Origin: Plantactinospora sp040120695
GTDB taxonomy: Bacteria > Actinomycetota > Actinomycetes > Mycobacteriales > Micromonosporaceae
Direction: 5' to 3'
NCBI RefSeq assembly: GCF_040120695.1
Contig: NZ_JBEEAC010000007.1
Coordinates: 186,001 to 250,000, forward strand
DNA: 64,000 nucleotides
Shown here: positions 26,524 to 34,411 of the stretch, in pieces
How positions within the stretch are numbered: the first letter of the stretch is position 1
Layout: the number at the start of each line of letters is the position of its first letter
Notes under the pieces: model-generated
What the model was told of the DNA's origin: nothing
Databases searched by the model: none
Seen by the model: the letters and a program-made list of their open reading frames with translations, nothing else
Made by a program: the position numbers and the translations under genes

Positions 26524-28239
26524 TCAAGGGCAGCTCGTCCTGGGCAGGCCGCCCACCGGCACCGGGGACCGCCCGGTCGGCCGGGCCCGCCCGGCGAGCA
26601 CCTCGGCGAGCGCGGTCACCGAAGCCGTGGTCGACGAGTACGTCGCCAGCAGCACCCCGGAGCTGGCCCGGCCGAGCAGGTACGGGGTGTCCATCGCCAC
26701 CGTCACGGCCGCACCCGCGCGCAGGTCGGCGGAGGTGTCGCCGTACCCGACGAGGTGCACCACGGTCCCGCCGGACGGTGTCACCTTCACCCCGGCGGCC
26801 CGGAGCGCCCGGCTGAGCCGGTCCCGGCTCCGCTCCCGGCCGCTCGCCGCGGTCACCGTCACCGGCCCGGTCACCAGCGGCCTGCCGCAGCTACCCCGGA
26901 GCATGGTGATCGACGACTCCGCCGCCCGCCGGGCGGCCTCCCGGTGGCCGGCGCTGTTCAGCGTGCCCATCTCCGGCCTCGGCTGTCCGGCCAGCCGGAA
27001 CTTCAGCGTCAGCACCCGGGTCACCGCCTCCAGCAGCCGGGCCCGGGGCAGCGAGCCGTCCCGCAGCGCGGCCAGCACCCCCTCGTACGCCTCGGTCACG
27101 TTCGGCGGCATCAGCACCAGGTCGTTGCCGGCGTTCAGTGCCCGGACCGCGGTCGTCCCGGCCGGCTGCTTCGCCACCGCCGCCATGTCCATCGCGTCGG
27201 TCACCAGCACACCGGTGAAGCCCAGCTCACCGCGGAGCAGGTCAGTGAGGATCTTGCGGGAGAAGGTGGCCGGCACCTTCGGGTCGAGCGCCCGCACGTC
27301 GAGGTGCCCGGCCATCACCAGCCAGGCCCCGGCGGTAATCCCGGCCGAGAACGGCGGCAGAGCGGTGGACTCCAGCTTCTTCCGGTCGGCGGTGACCACC
27401 GGCAGACCCTTGTGCGAGTCCGCGGCGGTCTGCCCGTGCCCCGGGAAGTGCTTCAGGGTGGCCGCGACGCCCGCGCCCTGCAGCCCTCGCACGGCGGCGC
27501 CGACCTGCGCCGCGGCCGCCAACGGATCCGAACCGTACGAGCGGGAGCCGATCACCCTGCTGTTCGCCTCGAGTACGTCGGCGCTCGGCGCGAAGTCGAC
27601 GTTGACCCCGAGCGCGGCGAGTTCGGTGCCGGCGGCCCGCCAGGCGGACTCGGTGAGCGCCGGGTCGCCGGCCGCGCCGAAGGCCATCGGGCTGGGCAGG
27701 TTGGTCACCCCTTCGGAGATCCGGGTGACCACGCCGAACTCCTGGTCGATGCCGATCAGCGCGCCGGCGGCCCCGGCCGGCAGTTTTCCGGCCGCGGCCT
27801 GTAGCCCGGCGGTCAGCTCGCGCACCTGGGCCGGGTTCTCGACGTTGGTGGTCGGCTGGGTGTCGCTGGTCGGGTCGTCGGCGGAGAAGCCGACCAGGAT
27901 CAGACCGCCCAGCCGGTACTTGGCGATCATCTCGGCCGGGGTGCGGACTCCGGCCAGCTTCCGGTTGCCGGCCGCCGAACCGGCCGACACCGTGGTCGCC
28001 GAGTTGCCGTAGGCGTACGGCATCAGCACCTGGCCGACCAGGTCCTCGTCGGCGAGGGTGCCGACCAGCTGGGCCGCCCGGGCGGCCGGGTCCGGCGCCG
28101 CCGTCGGGCTCGCGCTGGTGGTTGCCGGTGCCGGCGACGCGGGACCCGCCGCCGGCGTCCGCGATCCGGCGCAGCCGGAGACGATCAAAGCGGTGAGGAG
28201 GGGGAGCACGACCGGAGCGCGCCGGAGGGGAGTCGACAC
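26524..28239 (-). CDS. GH3 lipoprotein, beta-N-acetylhexosaminidase-like
   Basis: A 571-residue exported lipoprotein: signal sequence with lipobox LIVSGCAG, then an Ala/Pro/Thr linker. The GH3 TIM barrel contains GALIGIDQEFGVVTRI, the NagZ-type loop KHFPGHGQTAADSH (His general acid/base site) and the nucleophile Asp in GVLVTDAMDM. A second alpha/beta domain follows, with ESSITMLRG. NagZ-type enzymes release terminal N-acetylglucosamine, here presumably from cell-wall fragments or exogenous chitin outside the membrane. GTG 28239 was chosen because the signal peptide begins there. Confidence 0.9.
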   Translation of the reverse strand: MSTPLRRAPVVLPLLTALIVSGCAGSRTPAAGPASPAPATTSASPTAAPDPAARAAQLVGTLADEDLVGQVLMPYAYGNSATTVSAGSAAGNRKLAGVRTPAEMIAKYRLGGLILVGFSADDPTSDTQPTTNVENPAQVRELTAGLQAAAGKLPAGAAGALIGIDQEFGVVTRISEGVTNLPSPMAFGAAGDPALTESAWRAAGTELAALGVNVDFAPSADVLEANSRVIGSRSYGSDPLAAAAQVGAAVRGLQGAGVAATLKHFPGHGQTAADSHKGLPVVTADRKKLESTALPPFSAGITAGAWLVMAGHLDVRALDPKVPATFSRKILTDLLRGELGFTGVLVTDAMDMAAVAKQPAGTTAVRALNAGNDLVLMPPNVTEAYEGVLAALRDGSLPRARLLEAVTRVLTLKFRLAGQPRPEMGTLNSAGHREAARRAAESSITMLRGSCGRPLVTGPVTVTAASGRERSRDRLSRALRAAGVKVTPSGGTVVHLVGYGDTSADLRAGAAVTVAMDTPYLLGRASSGVLLATYSSTTASVTALAEVLAGRARPTGRSPVPVGGLPRTSCP

Positions 28240-28297
28240 GCCCGCTATCCCACCAGCCCACCACCGGCCGGGCAACTTGACCGAGGACCGGAAGCGC

Positions 28298-28789
28298 TCA
28301 CCCGACCCGGGTGAGCAGGGTGACCGGGGCGCCGTCCCCGGCATACCGGTACGGCTCGAGCTCGGCGTCCCAGGCGGTGCCCATCGCCTTGTCGAGCGCG
28401 TGCGCGAGCGCCTCCGGCGCCCGGGCCGACTCCATGATCGACCGCAGCCGGTCCTCACCGAGCTGGATGTCGCCGGCCGCTCCCGCGGTGGCCCGGAAGA
28501 GCCCCCGACCGGGCACGTACATGAACCGCTCCCCGTCGACGCCGGGACTCGGCTCCTCGGTGACCTCGAATCGGATCATGGGCCACTGTCTGAGGGCAGC
28601 CGCCAGCTCCGCGCCGGTCCCAGGCCGGCCGGACCACCCGCACTCCGCCCGACGGGCGCCCGGATCGACCGGCTGGGCCGTCCAGTGCAGGGTGACCGGC
28701 GCGGTAAGGACGCGCGCGATCGCCCACTCGACGTGCTGGCACACGGCGAGTGGGGTCGAGTGGACGTATACGACGCCACGCGTTGGCAC
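28298..28789 (-). CDS. DUF3145 family protein
   Basis: A 163-residue protein of the actinobacterial family DUF3145, recognised by its start TRGVVYVHSTPLAVCQHVEWA and the central WPMIRFEVTEEPSPG and PGRGLFRAT segments. No catalytic motif is evident and the function is unknown; the family is nearly universal in actinobacteria, suggesting a housekeeping role. The GTG start at 28789 follows GGGAGG with five bases of spacing. It is followed by the GH3 gene on the same strand after 58 bp. Confidence 0.9.
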   Translation of the reverse strand: MPTRGVVYVHSTPLAVCQHVEWAIARVLTAPVTLHWTAQPVDPGARRAECGWSGRPGTGAELAAALRQWPMIRFEVTEEPSPGVDGERFMYVPGRGLFRATAGAAGDIQLGEDRLRSIMESARAPEALAHALDKAMGTAWDAELEPYRYAGDGAPVTLLTRVG

Positions 28790-29055
28790 GGTGACCTCCC
28801 GGAGAGCGAGGTGCGTCTTCCCCTACGACCTCGACCTCGGTGGGCTGGCCTCACCGTGCGATTGCTGGAACACATGATGACGCTTGTGACGGATGGTACG
28901 CCAGGGATTCACGAAACTGCCCGGGGGGAATAGCCGTACCGGTGACGGTGGTTGGACCCCGACGTCAGCGGCGACGGCCGTCCGGCCATCACCGGTGCCG
29001 TGTAAAATTCGCTGGCCCGTCGGGTTCGCTGGCCCGTAAGGTCTGCTAGCCGGCA

Positions 29056-29115
29056 GTCTGCCGTAAACTTCACTCGGCGGCGTCTGCCGTACAATTCGCT
29101 CGGCGGCGTCTGTCG
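29056..29115 (+). repeat. 26-bp tandem repeat with promoter-like hexamers
   Basis: Copies at 29056-29081 and 29082-29107 differ at three positions, and a third begins at 29108 and breaks off by 29115. Each full copy carries a TAnnnT hexamer (TAAACT at 29064, TACAAT at 29090). A degenerate relative with TAAAAT at 29003 lies upstream. They end about 60 bp before the gene at 29172 and may be duplicated promoters. The 28790-29171 gap holds nothing else that I recognise. Confidence 0.7.
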
Positions 29116-29171
29116 CCCGGCTTGTCCCCTCGGACTTCCAGTCCTCCCGTACGTCTCCAAGGAGTGCCCCC

Positions 29172-29501
29172 GTGGCGAGCAACACCTCCAAGACCGCGCG
29201 CGCGTCCGTCCGCGCCGGACAGGCAGGCCAGGGTGGTGCCCTGAGCGTGCTCGGCGAGTTCAAGTACCTCATCCCGCTCAACGGCGGCAAGTACGCCTAC
29301 GTGCGGAACCTGCTCAACGGCAGGACCTCGCACCTGCGCACCGACTCCGAGGCCTTCGTCGAGGAGATCCGGGCGCTGGCCAGCGCCGGCCACGCCATCA
29401 AGATCCGCGCCGAGCTGAACAGCCTGGCCGCCACCCACCCGGCCGACGGTTGGGACACCACCGAGAAGCGGCTGGTCGAGGCCGGCGTCTTCCAGGCCTG
29501 A
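29172..29501 (+). CDS. Small conserved protein of unknown function
   Basis: A 109-residue soluble protein: a Ser/Ala/Gly/Gln-rich N-terminus, then LSVLGEFKYLIPLNGGKYAYVRNL, a basic loop, and two helices with EEIRALASAGHAIKIRAEL. No domain was recognised. GTG 29172 has AAGGAG seven bases before it. The tandem promoter-like repeats upstream suggest strong or layered transcription, perhaps an abundant protein. Good codon bias and a clean Shine-Dalgarno make it a real gene. Confidence 0.75.
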   Translation: MASNTSKTARASVRAGQAGQGGALSVLGEFKYLIPLNGGKYAYVRNLLNGRTSHLRTDSEAFVEEIRALASAGHAIKIRAELNSLAATHPADGWDTTEKRLVEAGVFQA

Positions 29502-29728
29502 GCCCACCAGCTCCACAACCGGTAACGCCCCGGCCGGGTCGCCTCGCGTCGGGGCGTTCACGTCTGCCCTGACGGCCCCCTCCCCCGGCGGTCCCGTCGG
29601 GGCGTTCACGTCTGCCTTGGCGGCCCGCGCCGGTCCGGCCCGTCCCCGCGGATGATTCACCGGGACGGCGGGCGGGTATCCACGCTGCGGCGACGCTTTC
29701 CGGCGGTGACGTCGACGCGGAGGTGACC

Positions 29729-30733
29729 ATGCCCGAACCGGCCGCCGTACGGCTCACCGACGGCGTGCGGCTGCACGTCGACGTCTCCGGTCCGGACACC
29801 GCTCCGCTCACCGTGCTGCTGCTGCACGGCTGGACCCTGGACGGGCGTACCTGGCATCGGCAGGTGGCCGCGCTGCGCGAGCGGTACGGCGACACCGTAC
29901 GGGTGGTCCGGTACGACGCGCGCGGACACGGCCGGTCCGGACCGGCCACGCTGCGCTCGGCCACCCTCGCCCAGCTCGGTGACGACCTGGCCGAGGTGCT
30001 CGCCCAGGTGGCGCCGACCGGGCCGGTGGTGTTGGCCGGGCACTCGATGGGCGGCATGACGGTGATGGAGTACGCCCACCGGCACCCCGCCGACTTCGCC
30101 CGTCGGGTCGCCGGAGTCGTCTTCGTGGCCACCACCGCCGAGGGCCACACGCACACCGGGTACGGCGTACCGGCACCGTTGGCCCGGGTGATCCGGATCG
30201 CCGAGACCACCTGCGCCGGGCTACTGGCCCGGTGCGGCGGCTGGCATGCCCCGGCGCCCCTGCTGCACGCGATCCGGCCGACTCTGCGCTGGCTGCTCTT
30301 CGGTGACGGCTGTGACTCGGCCGACATCCGGCTCACCACCTCGGCGGTGGCCCGGGCCTCGCTCGTCTCGATCGGCGGGTTCCGGCCCTCCATCGGAGCC
30401 CAGCGCCGGCTGGAGACGCTCGCCACCCTCGGCGACCTGCCGGTGGCGGCCCTGGTCGGCGACCGCGACCGGCTCACCCCGCCGCCCTGCACGGTGTCGA
30501 TCAGCGAGGCGCTGCCCTCGGCCGCGCTGACCGTCTGCCCCGGCGCCGGCCACATGCTGATGCTGGAGCGCCCCGAGGAGGTCACCGCCGCCCTGTGCAC
30601 GGTCGTCGACCGGGTGCGGCAGGCGAGGCGGATCACCCGGAAGTCGACGGCCACCGCCCGGTCGCGGAGGTCCGGGGCTCTCCTCGAACAGCCCAGGCCG
30701 GTCGGCGCCCGACGCGGCGCACCATGCCCCTGA
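29729..30733 (+). CDS. Alpha/beta hydrolase
   Basis: A 334-residue alpha/beta-hydrolase. The oxyanion segment is LLLHGWTLDGRTWH, the nucleophile elbow is VLAGHSMGGMT (Ser near 105), the acid is in LVGDRDRLTPP and the catalytic His in CPGAGHMLMLERP, so the triad is complete. It is probably an esterase or haloperoxidase-like enzyme; the substrate is not evident. ATG 29729 was preferred over GTG 29723 because GGAGG ends six bases before it. The last 35 residues are basic and poorly conserved in character and run toward the tandem repeats at 30769. Confidence 0.88.
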   Translation: MPEPAAVRLTDGVRLHVDVSGPDTAPLTVLLLHGWTLDGRTWHRQVAALRERYGDTVRVVRYDARGHGRSGPATLRSATLAQLGDDLAEVLAQVAPTGPVVLAGHSMGGMTVMEYAHRHPADFARRVAGVVFVATTAEGHTHTGYGVPAPLARVIRIAETTCAGLLARCGGWHAPAPLLHAIRPTLRWLLFGDGCDSADIRLTTSAVARASLVSIGGFRPSIGAQRRLETLATLGDLPVAALVGDRDRLTPPPCTVSISEALPSAALTVCPGAGHMLMLERPEEVTAALCTVVDRVRQARRITRKSTATARSRRSGALLEQPRPVGARRGAPCP

Positions 30734-30768
30734 CCAGCAGCACGCCCCCGCCCCGGACCGGCGGCACG

Positions 30769-30864
30769 CCCCTGACCCGGACCGGCACCGTTCCCCTGAC
30801 CCGGGCCGGCGGCACGCCCCTGACCCGGACCGGCACCGTTCCCCTGACCCGGGCCGGCGGTTGC
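30769..30864. repeat. 24-bp tandem repeats, four copies (two 48-bp pairs)
   Basis: Units start at 30769, 30793, 30817 and 30841; units 1 and 3 are identical, and units 2 and 4 differ only at the 3' end. All begin CCCCTGACCCGG. Degenerate copies extend back to about 30727. They fill most of the gap between the hydrolase and helR. The period is a multiple of three, so frames run through it, but no start or family supports coding. Confidence 0.85.
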
Positions 30865-31045
30865 CCTTGCGTCAGATCGGCATCATGGCCCTGAGCCAGA
30901 TCGGCCCGCAGCGGAACTGGCGTGGCCGAGCCGGGCCCGGCCGGCACCGCGTACCCTCGCTTCCTGGCAGTTCGGCTCGTGGCCGTCCGGACCTCGGGCG
31001 TCGGATGGCGACCTCGCCACAGATCGATCTCCAGGAGCAGACGCG

Positions 31046-33169
31046 TTGACCGACCACACCACGCTGCGGCAGGAGATCGAGGCCGAACAGCGCCACCTGG
31101 ACCGGGTCTACGCCCGGCTGGCGCAGTTGCGGCACTCCGCCGTGCTGGCCGAGCGGGAGGGCTACCAGCTGGCCCGGGTCGGCAACCTCGGCGCGCTGGT
31201 GGAGCGGGACGCGATGGTCTTCCACGCCGCCCGGCGCCGGCACGCGCTGGACGCCGAACACGAAGGGCTGGTCTTCGGTCGGCTGGACCTGCGTACCGGG
31301 CAGGTGCTGCACGTCGGCCGGCTCGGCGTACGCGGCGAGCACGCCGAACCGCTGGTTATCGACTGGCGGGCGCCGGCCGCCGCCGCGTTCTACCAGGCCA
31401 CCCCGGTCGACCCGCGCGGGGTCGTCCGCCGTCGGGTGATCACCTCCAGCGGTGAGCGGGTGACCCGGATCTCCGACGACCTGCTCGACCCGGCGGCGGC
31501 GCCGGACGGGATGCGGGTGGTCGGCGACGGCGCGATGCTCGCCGACCTGTCCCGGACCACCGGCCGGGAAATGCGCGACATCGTCGCCACCATCCAGCGG
31601 GAGCAGGACGAGGCGATCCGCTCACCGGCCGGCGGCGTGACCGTGGTCTCCGGCGGGCCGGGCACCGGCAAGACGGCGGTGGCCCTGCACCGGGCCGCCT
31701 ACCTGCTCTACTCCGACCGCAACCGGTTCGCCGGCGGCGGGGTGCTGGTGGTCGGCCCGTCCGCCGTCTTCGTCGACTACATCGCCTCGGTGCTCCCGGC
31801 CCTGGGCGAGAACGCCGCCACCCTGCACTCGCTCGGCTCGCTCTTCGACGGTGTCGCGGCGACCCGCACCGACCCGACGGCGGTCGCCGCGGTCAAGGGC
31901 TCGCTGCGGATGCGTCGGGTGCTGGAGCGGGCGGTCCGGGACCAGGTGCCGGACGCCCCCGGCGAGCTGCGGCTGCTCTACCGGGGCGAACTGCTCCGGC
32001 TCTCCGCCGCCGAACTGGAACGGATCCGGACCCGGGCCCTGCCGCCGGGCGCCCGACGCAACGAGGTACGCCGGGCCGGCTTCGACGGCATCTTCGCCGC
32101 GCTCTGGGCACAGGCACAGGATCTGCGGGTCGGCCGCCTGCCGGATCAGCGGAGCTTCGAGGACGAGATCGCCGAGCGCCCGGAGTTCCGGGACTTCCTG
32201 CGCGCCTGGTGGCCCCGGCTGCACCCCCGGCACGTACTGCCCTGGCTGGCCGAGCCGGAGCGGCTGCGCCGGTACGCCGCCGGTGTCCTCTCCCGGGCGG
32301 AGATCCGGCTGCTCGCCGAGGCGTACCGGACGCTGGGCAGCGCGGGACCGACCGTGGCCGACGTCGCACTCCTGGACGAACTCGACCACCTGCTGGGCCG
32401 GCCACCCCGACCGGCGCGGCGCGACCGGGACCCGTACCGGTTGCCCGGCGGGGTCCGCGAGGTGACCACCTACGCGGACCGGCAGCGCGTGGCCCGGGCC
32501 GGCCGGGACACCGCCGGCGATCGCCCGGCCGACTACCGCGAGTACGCCCACGTGGTGGTCGACGAGTCCCAGGACGTCTCCCCGATGCAGTGGCGGATGC
32601 TGGGCCGGCGGGGCCGGCTCGCCTCCTGGACTGTGGTCGGCGATCCGGCCCAGAGCGCCTGGACCGGTGACCCGGCCGAGCTGTCCCGGGCCCGGGACAA
32701 GGCGCTGGGCCGGCGTCCCCGGCACGAGTTCACCCTGACCACCAACTACCGCAACTCGGCGGAGATCTTCGCCGCGGCGGCCCGGGTGATCCGCGAGGTC
32801 TCCCCCGACCTGCCGCTGCCGGTCGCGGTCCGGACCACCGGGGTACCTCCGGTCGAGCTGGTGGTGCCGCCGGCCGAACTTGCGGACGCGGTCCGGGAGG
32901 CGGCGGCGAAGCTGCTCACCGAGGTCGAGGGGACGGTCGGGGTGATCAGCGCGGTCACCCGCCGGGCCGAGGTCGCCGGCTGGCTGGACCCGACACCGGA
33001 CCCGCGCCTACAGGTCGTCGACACCATGCAGGCCAAGGGCCTGGAGTACGACGGCGTCGTGCTGGTCAACCCGACCGAGATCCGGGCGGACTCCCCCGCC
33101 GGACTACGCACCCTCTACGTCGCCCTCTCCCGGGCCACCCAGCGACTCACCACCGTCGGCCCGGCCTGA
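31046..33169 (+). CDS. helR: HelD-family RNA polymerase recycling ATPase (HelR-like)
   Basis: A 707-residue UvrD/Rep-like superfamily 1 motor. A coiled N-terminal arm (LRQEIEAEQRHLDRVYARL) precedes Walker A GGPGTGKTAVAL (about 203) and Walker B VVVDESQDVSP (about 507), with further helicase motifs in TLTTNYRNS, QAKGLEYD and LYVALSRATQ. HelD proteins clear stalled RNA polymerase; the actinobacterial HelR subgroup also displaces rifamycins. Start is TTG 31046 with AGGAG nine bases upstream. I did not find the rifamycin-associated element known upstream of some helR genes. A strong hairpin follows the stop. Confidence 0.85.
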   Translation: MTDHTTLRQEIEAEQRHLDRVYARLAQLRHSAVLAEREGYQLARVGNLGALVERDAMVFHAARRRHALDAEHEGLVFGRLDLRTGQVLHVGRLGVRGEHAEPLVIDWRAPAAAAFYQATPVDPRGVVRRRVITSSGERVTRISDDLLDPAAAPDGMRVVGDGAMLADLSRTTGREMRDIVATIQREQDEAIRSPAGGVTVVSGGPGTGKTAVALHRAAYLLYSDRNRFAGGGVLVVGPSAVFVDYIASVLPALGENAATLHSLGSLFDGVAATRTDPTAVAAVKGSLRMRRVLERAVRDQVPDAPGELRLLYRGELLRLSAAELERIRTRALPPGARRNEVRRAGFDGIFAALWAQAQDLRVGRLPDQRSFEDEIAERPEFRDFLRAWWPRLHPRHVLPWLAEPERLRRYAAGVLSRAEIRLLAEAYRTLGSAGPTVADVALLDELDHLLGRPPRPARRDRDPYRLPGGVREVTTYADRQRVARAGRDTAGDRPADYREYAHVVVDESQDVSPMQWRMLGRRGRLASWTVVGDPAQSAWTGDPAELSRARDKALGRRPRHEFTLTTNYRNSAEIFAAAARVIREVSPDLPLPVAVRTTGVPPVELVVPPAELADAVREAAAKLLTEVEGTVGVISAVTRRAEVAGWLDPTPDPRLQVVDTMQAKGLEYDGVVLVNPTEIRADSPAGLRTLYVALSRATQRLTTVGPA

Positions 33170-33187
33170 CCGGCAAGGTCGTACAGT

Positions 33188-33237
33188 TTCCGGGAAATAG
33201 TGCCTTCACCCGGCGCCGGAAGCACTATTTCCCGGAA
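33188..33237. terminator. Long perfect inverted repeat after helR
   Basis: A 16-bp perfect inverted repeat (33188-33203 with 33222-33237) surrounds an 18-base loop that itself contains a CCGGCGCCGG palindrome. The arms include GGGAAATAGTGC, AT-richer than its surroundings. It lies 19 bases after the helR stop and probably terminates it; with no T-tract, a regulator-binding role ahead of the next gene is an alternative. Confidence 0.7.
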
Positions 33238-33345
33238 CTAGTGGCTCCGCATAAAACCTTGACTTTCCGCCGCGACGGTTTTACGACTCATGAGCTGAGC
33301 TATTACGATGGGCTTCGATCCGATTCGGGCGTTCGGAGGCGAGAC

Positions 33346-34407
33346 GTGAGCGTTGACGCCGCGCAGGCGATGGTGACGCAGTACCGGGAATTGGCCAAGG
33401 TCAACCCCGCCACGTACGAACCAGAACTCGGTCTGGCGCTGTACGCCCTGTGCATGGAGCTGCACCGGGCTCCCGGCCCGGTTACCAACTCCTACCTGGA
33501 CCTCCTGGCGGAAGGCATCGCACTGCACCGCAGGCTGCTACGGCGCAGTCCAAGCTCACTTCCGCAGTTGGGAATAATGCTCTGCTGGCTCGGGTTCGCC
33601 AAGCACAGACTCGGTGGGAAAACCGAGGCGCGGGACCTGATGGAGGAGGGCGTCGGGCTGATCAGGCGGATGGCGAATGCGCAGTCCGACCTGTACGAGA
33701 CCCAACTCGCCCTTGCCCTTGGCCTCGCCAGCGTCACGCTCGGGGATGTGGGTGACCACCGTGCCGCGGTCAGCGCGGCCAGGGAATCCGTGGCGATGTG
33801 GCGGCAGCTCGTCGAGGAGCAACCAGGGCAGCACGACCACTACCTGGCAACCACCTTGCACACGCTCTGCTTCGCCCTGCAGAGCGCCGGGCGCGGTGAC
33901 GAGACGTCGGCCCCCGCCGAGGAGTCGGTGACGATCGCGCGACGTCTGTACGCCCGCGACCCCGGTGCGGCGAACGCGCGTCTACTCGCCAACGGCCTCG
34001 ACCTCCAGGTGACGGCACTCGCACATCGTGAGCGATGGCAGGAGGCGCTTCCCGCAGCGGAGGAGGCCGTGCGGTGCTACCAGCAAGCACGCAGTGGCGG
34101 CGACCATCCCAACAGCCTCAACGAGGCGGGCGCACTGAACAACCTAAGCAAGATCATGTGGCATCTGGGGCACCGGTCGGATGCCAGGATGTACGCGGAC
34201 AGGGCATTCCTTGAATGCTTGAAGCGCGTCCGTGACGCCGAAGGCCTCGCGGAGATGGCTGCGCTGGCTTCCGACATCGCCGGGATGCTGACGAGCCTCG
34301 GCATGACCCGGCGGGCCAACCTGCTGGTCAGGTTCGCAAACCAGCGGCTGCACCCGCAGCCGCCGCGAGGACTGGGCAAGCTGATCGTCTGGCTGCGAGG
34401 CAGGTGA
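33346..34407 (+). CDS. TPR-type helical repeat protein
   Basis: A 353-residue all-helical protein with tetratricopeptide-like units, e.g. LGIMLCWLGFAKHRLGGKTEARDLMEEG and YLATTLHTLCFALQSAGRGDE regions, and no catalytic motif. GTG 33346 was chosen because GGAGG lies six bases before it; the frame stays open back to 33241. Its stop is four bases from the stop of the convergent CHAT-TPR gene. A and T at third positions are commoner than in neighbours. It may be a regulator or partner of the CHAT protein, but that rests only on position and repeat type. Confidence 0.75.
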   Translation: MSVDAAQAMVTQYRELAKVNPATYEPELGLALYALCMELHRAPGPVTNSYLDLLAEGIALHRRLLRRSPSSLPQLGIMLCWLGFAKHRLGGKTEARDLMEEGVGLIRRMANAQSDLYETQLALALGLASVTLGDVGDHRAAVSAARESVAMWRQLVEEQPGQHDHYLATTLHTLCFALQSAGRGDETSAPAEESVTIARRLYARDPGAANARLLANGLDLQVTALAHRERWQEALPAAEEAVRCYQQARSGGDHPNSLNEAGALNNLSKIMWHLGHRSDARMYADRAFLECLKRVRDAEGLAEMAALASDIAGMLTSLGMTRRANLLVRFANQRLHPQPPRGLGKLIVWLRGR

Positions 34408-34411
34408 AACG

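Noticed and set aside
30865..31045. Rifamycin-associated element upstream of helR
   Set aside because: I looked for the GGGGCTTGC/GCAAGGCCCC-type inverted repeat and did not find it.
33241..33345. Longer N-terminus for the TPR-type protein at 33346
   Set aside because: The extension begins at the edge of the inverted repeat and lacks a ribosome-binding site, while GTG 33346 has GGAGG six bases upstream.
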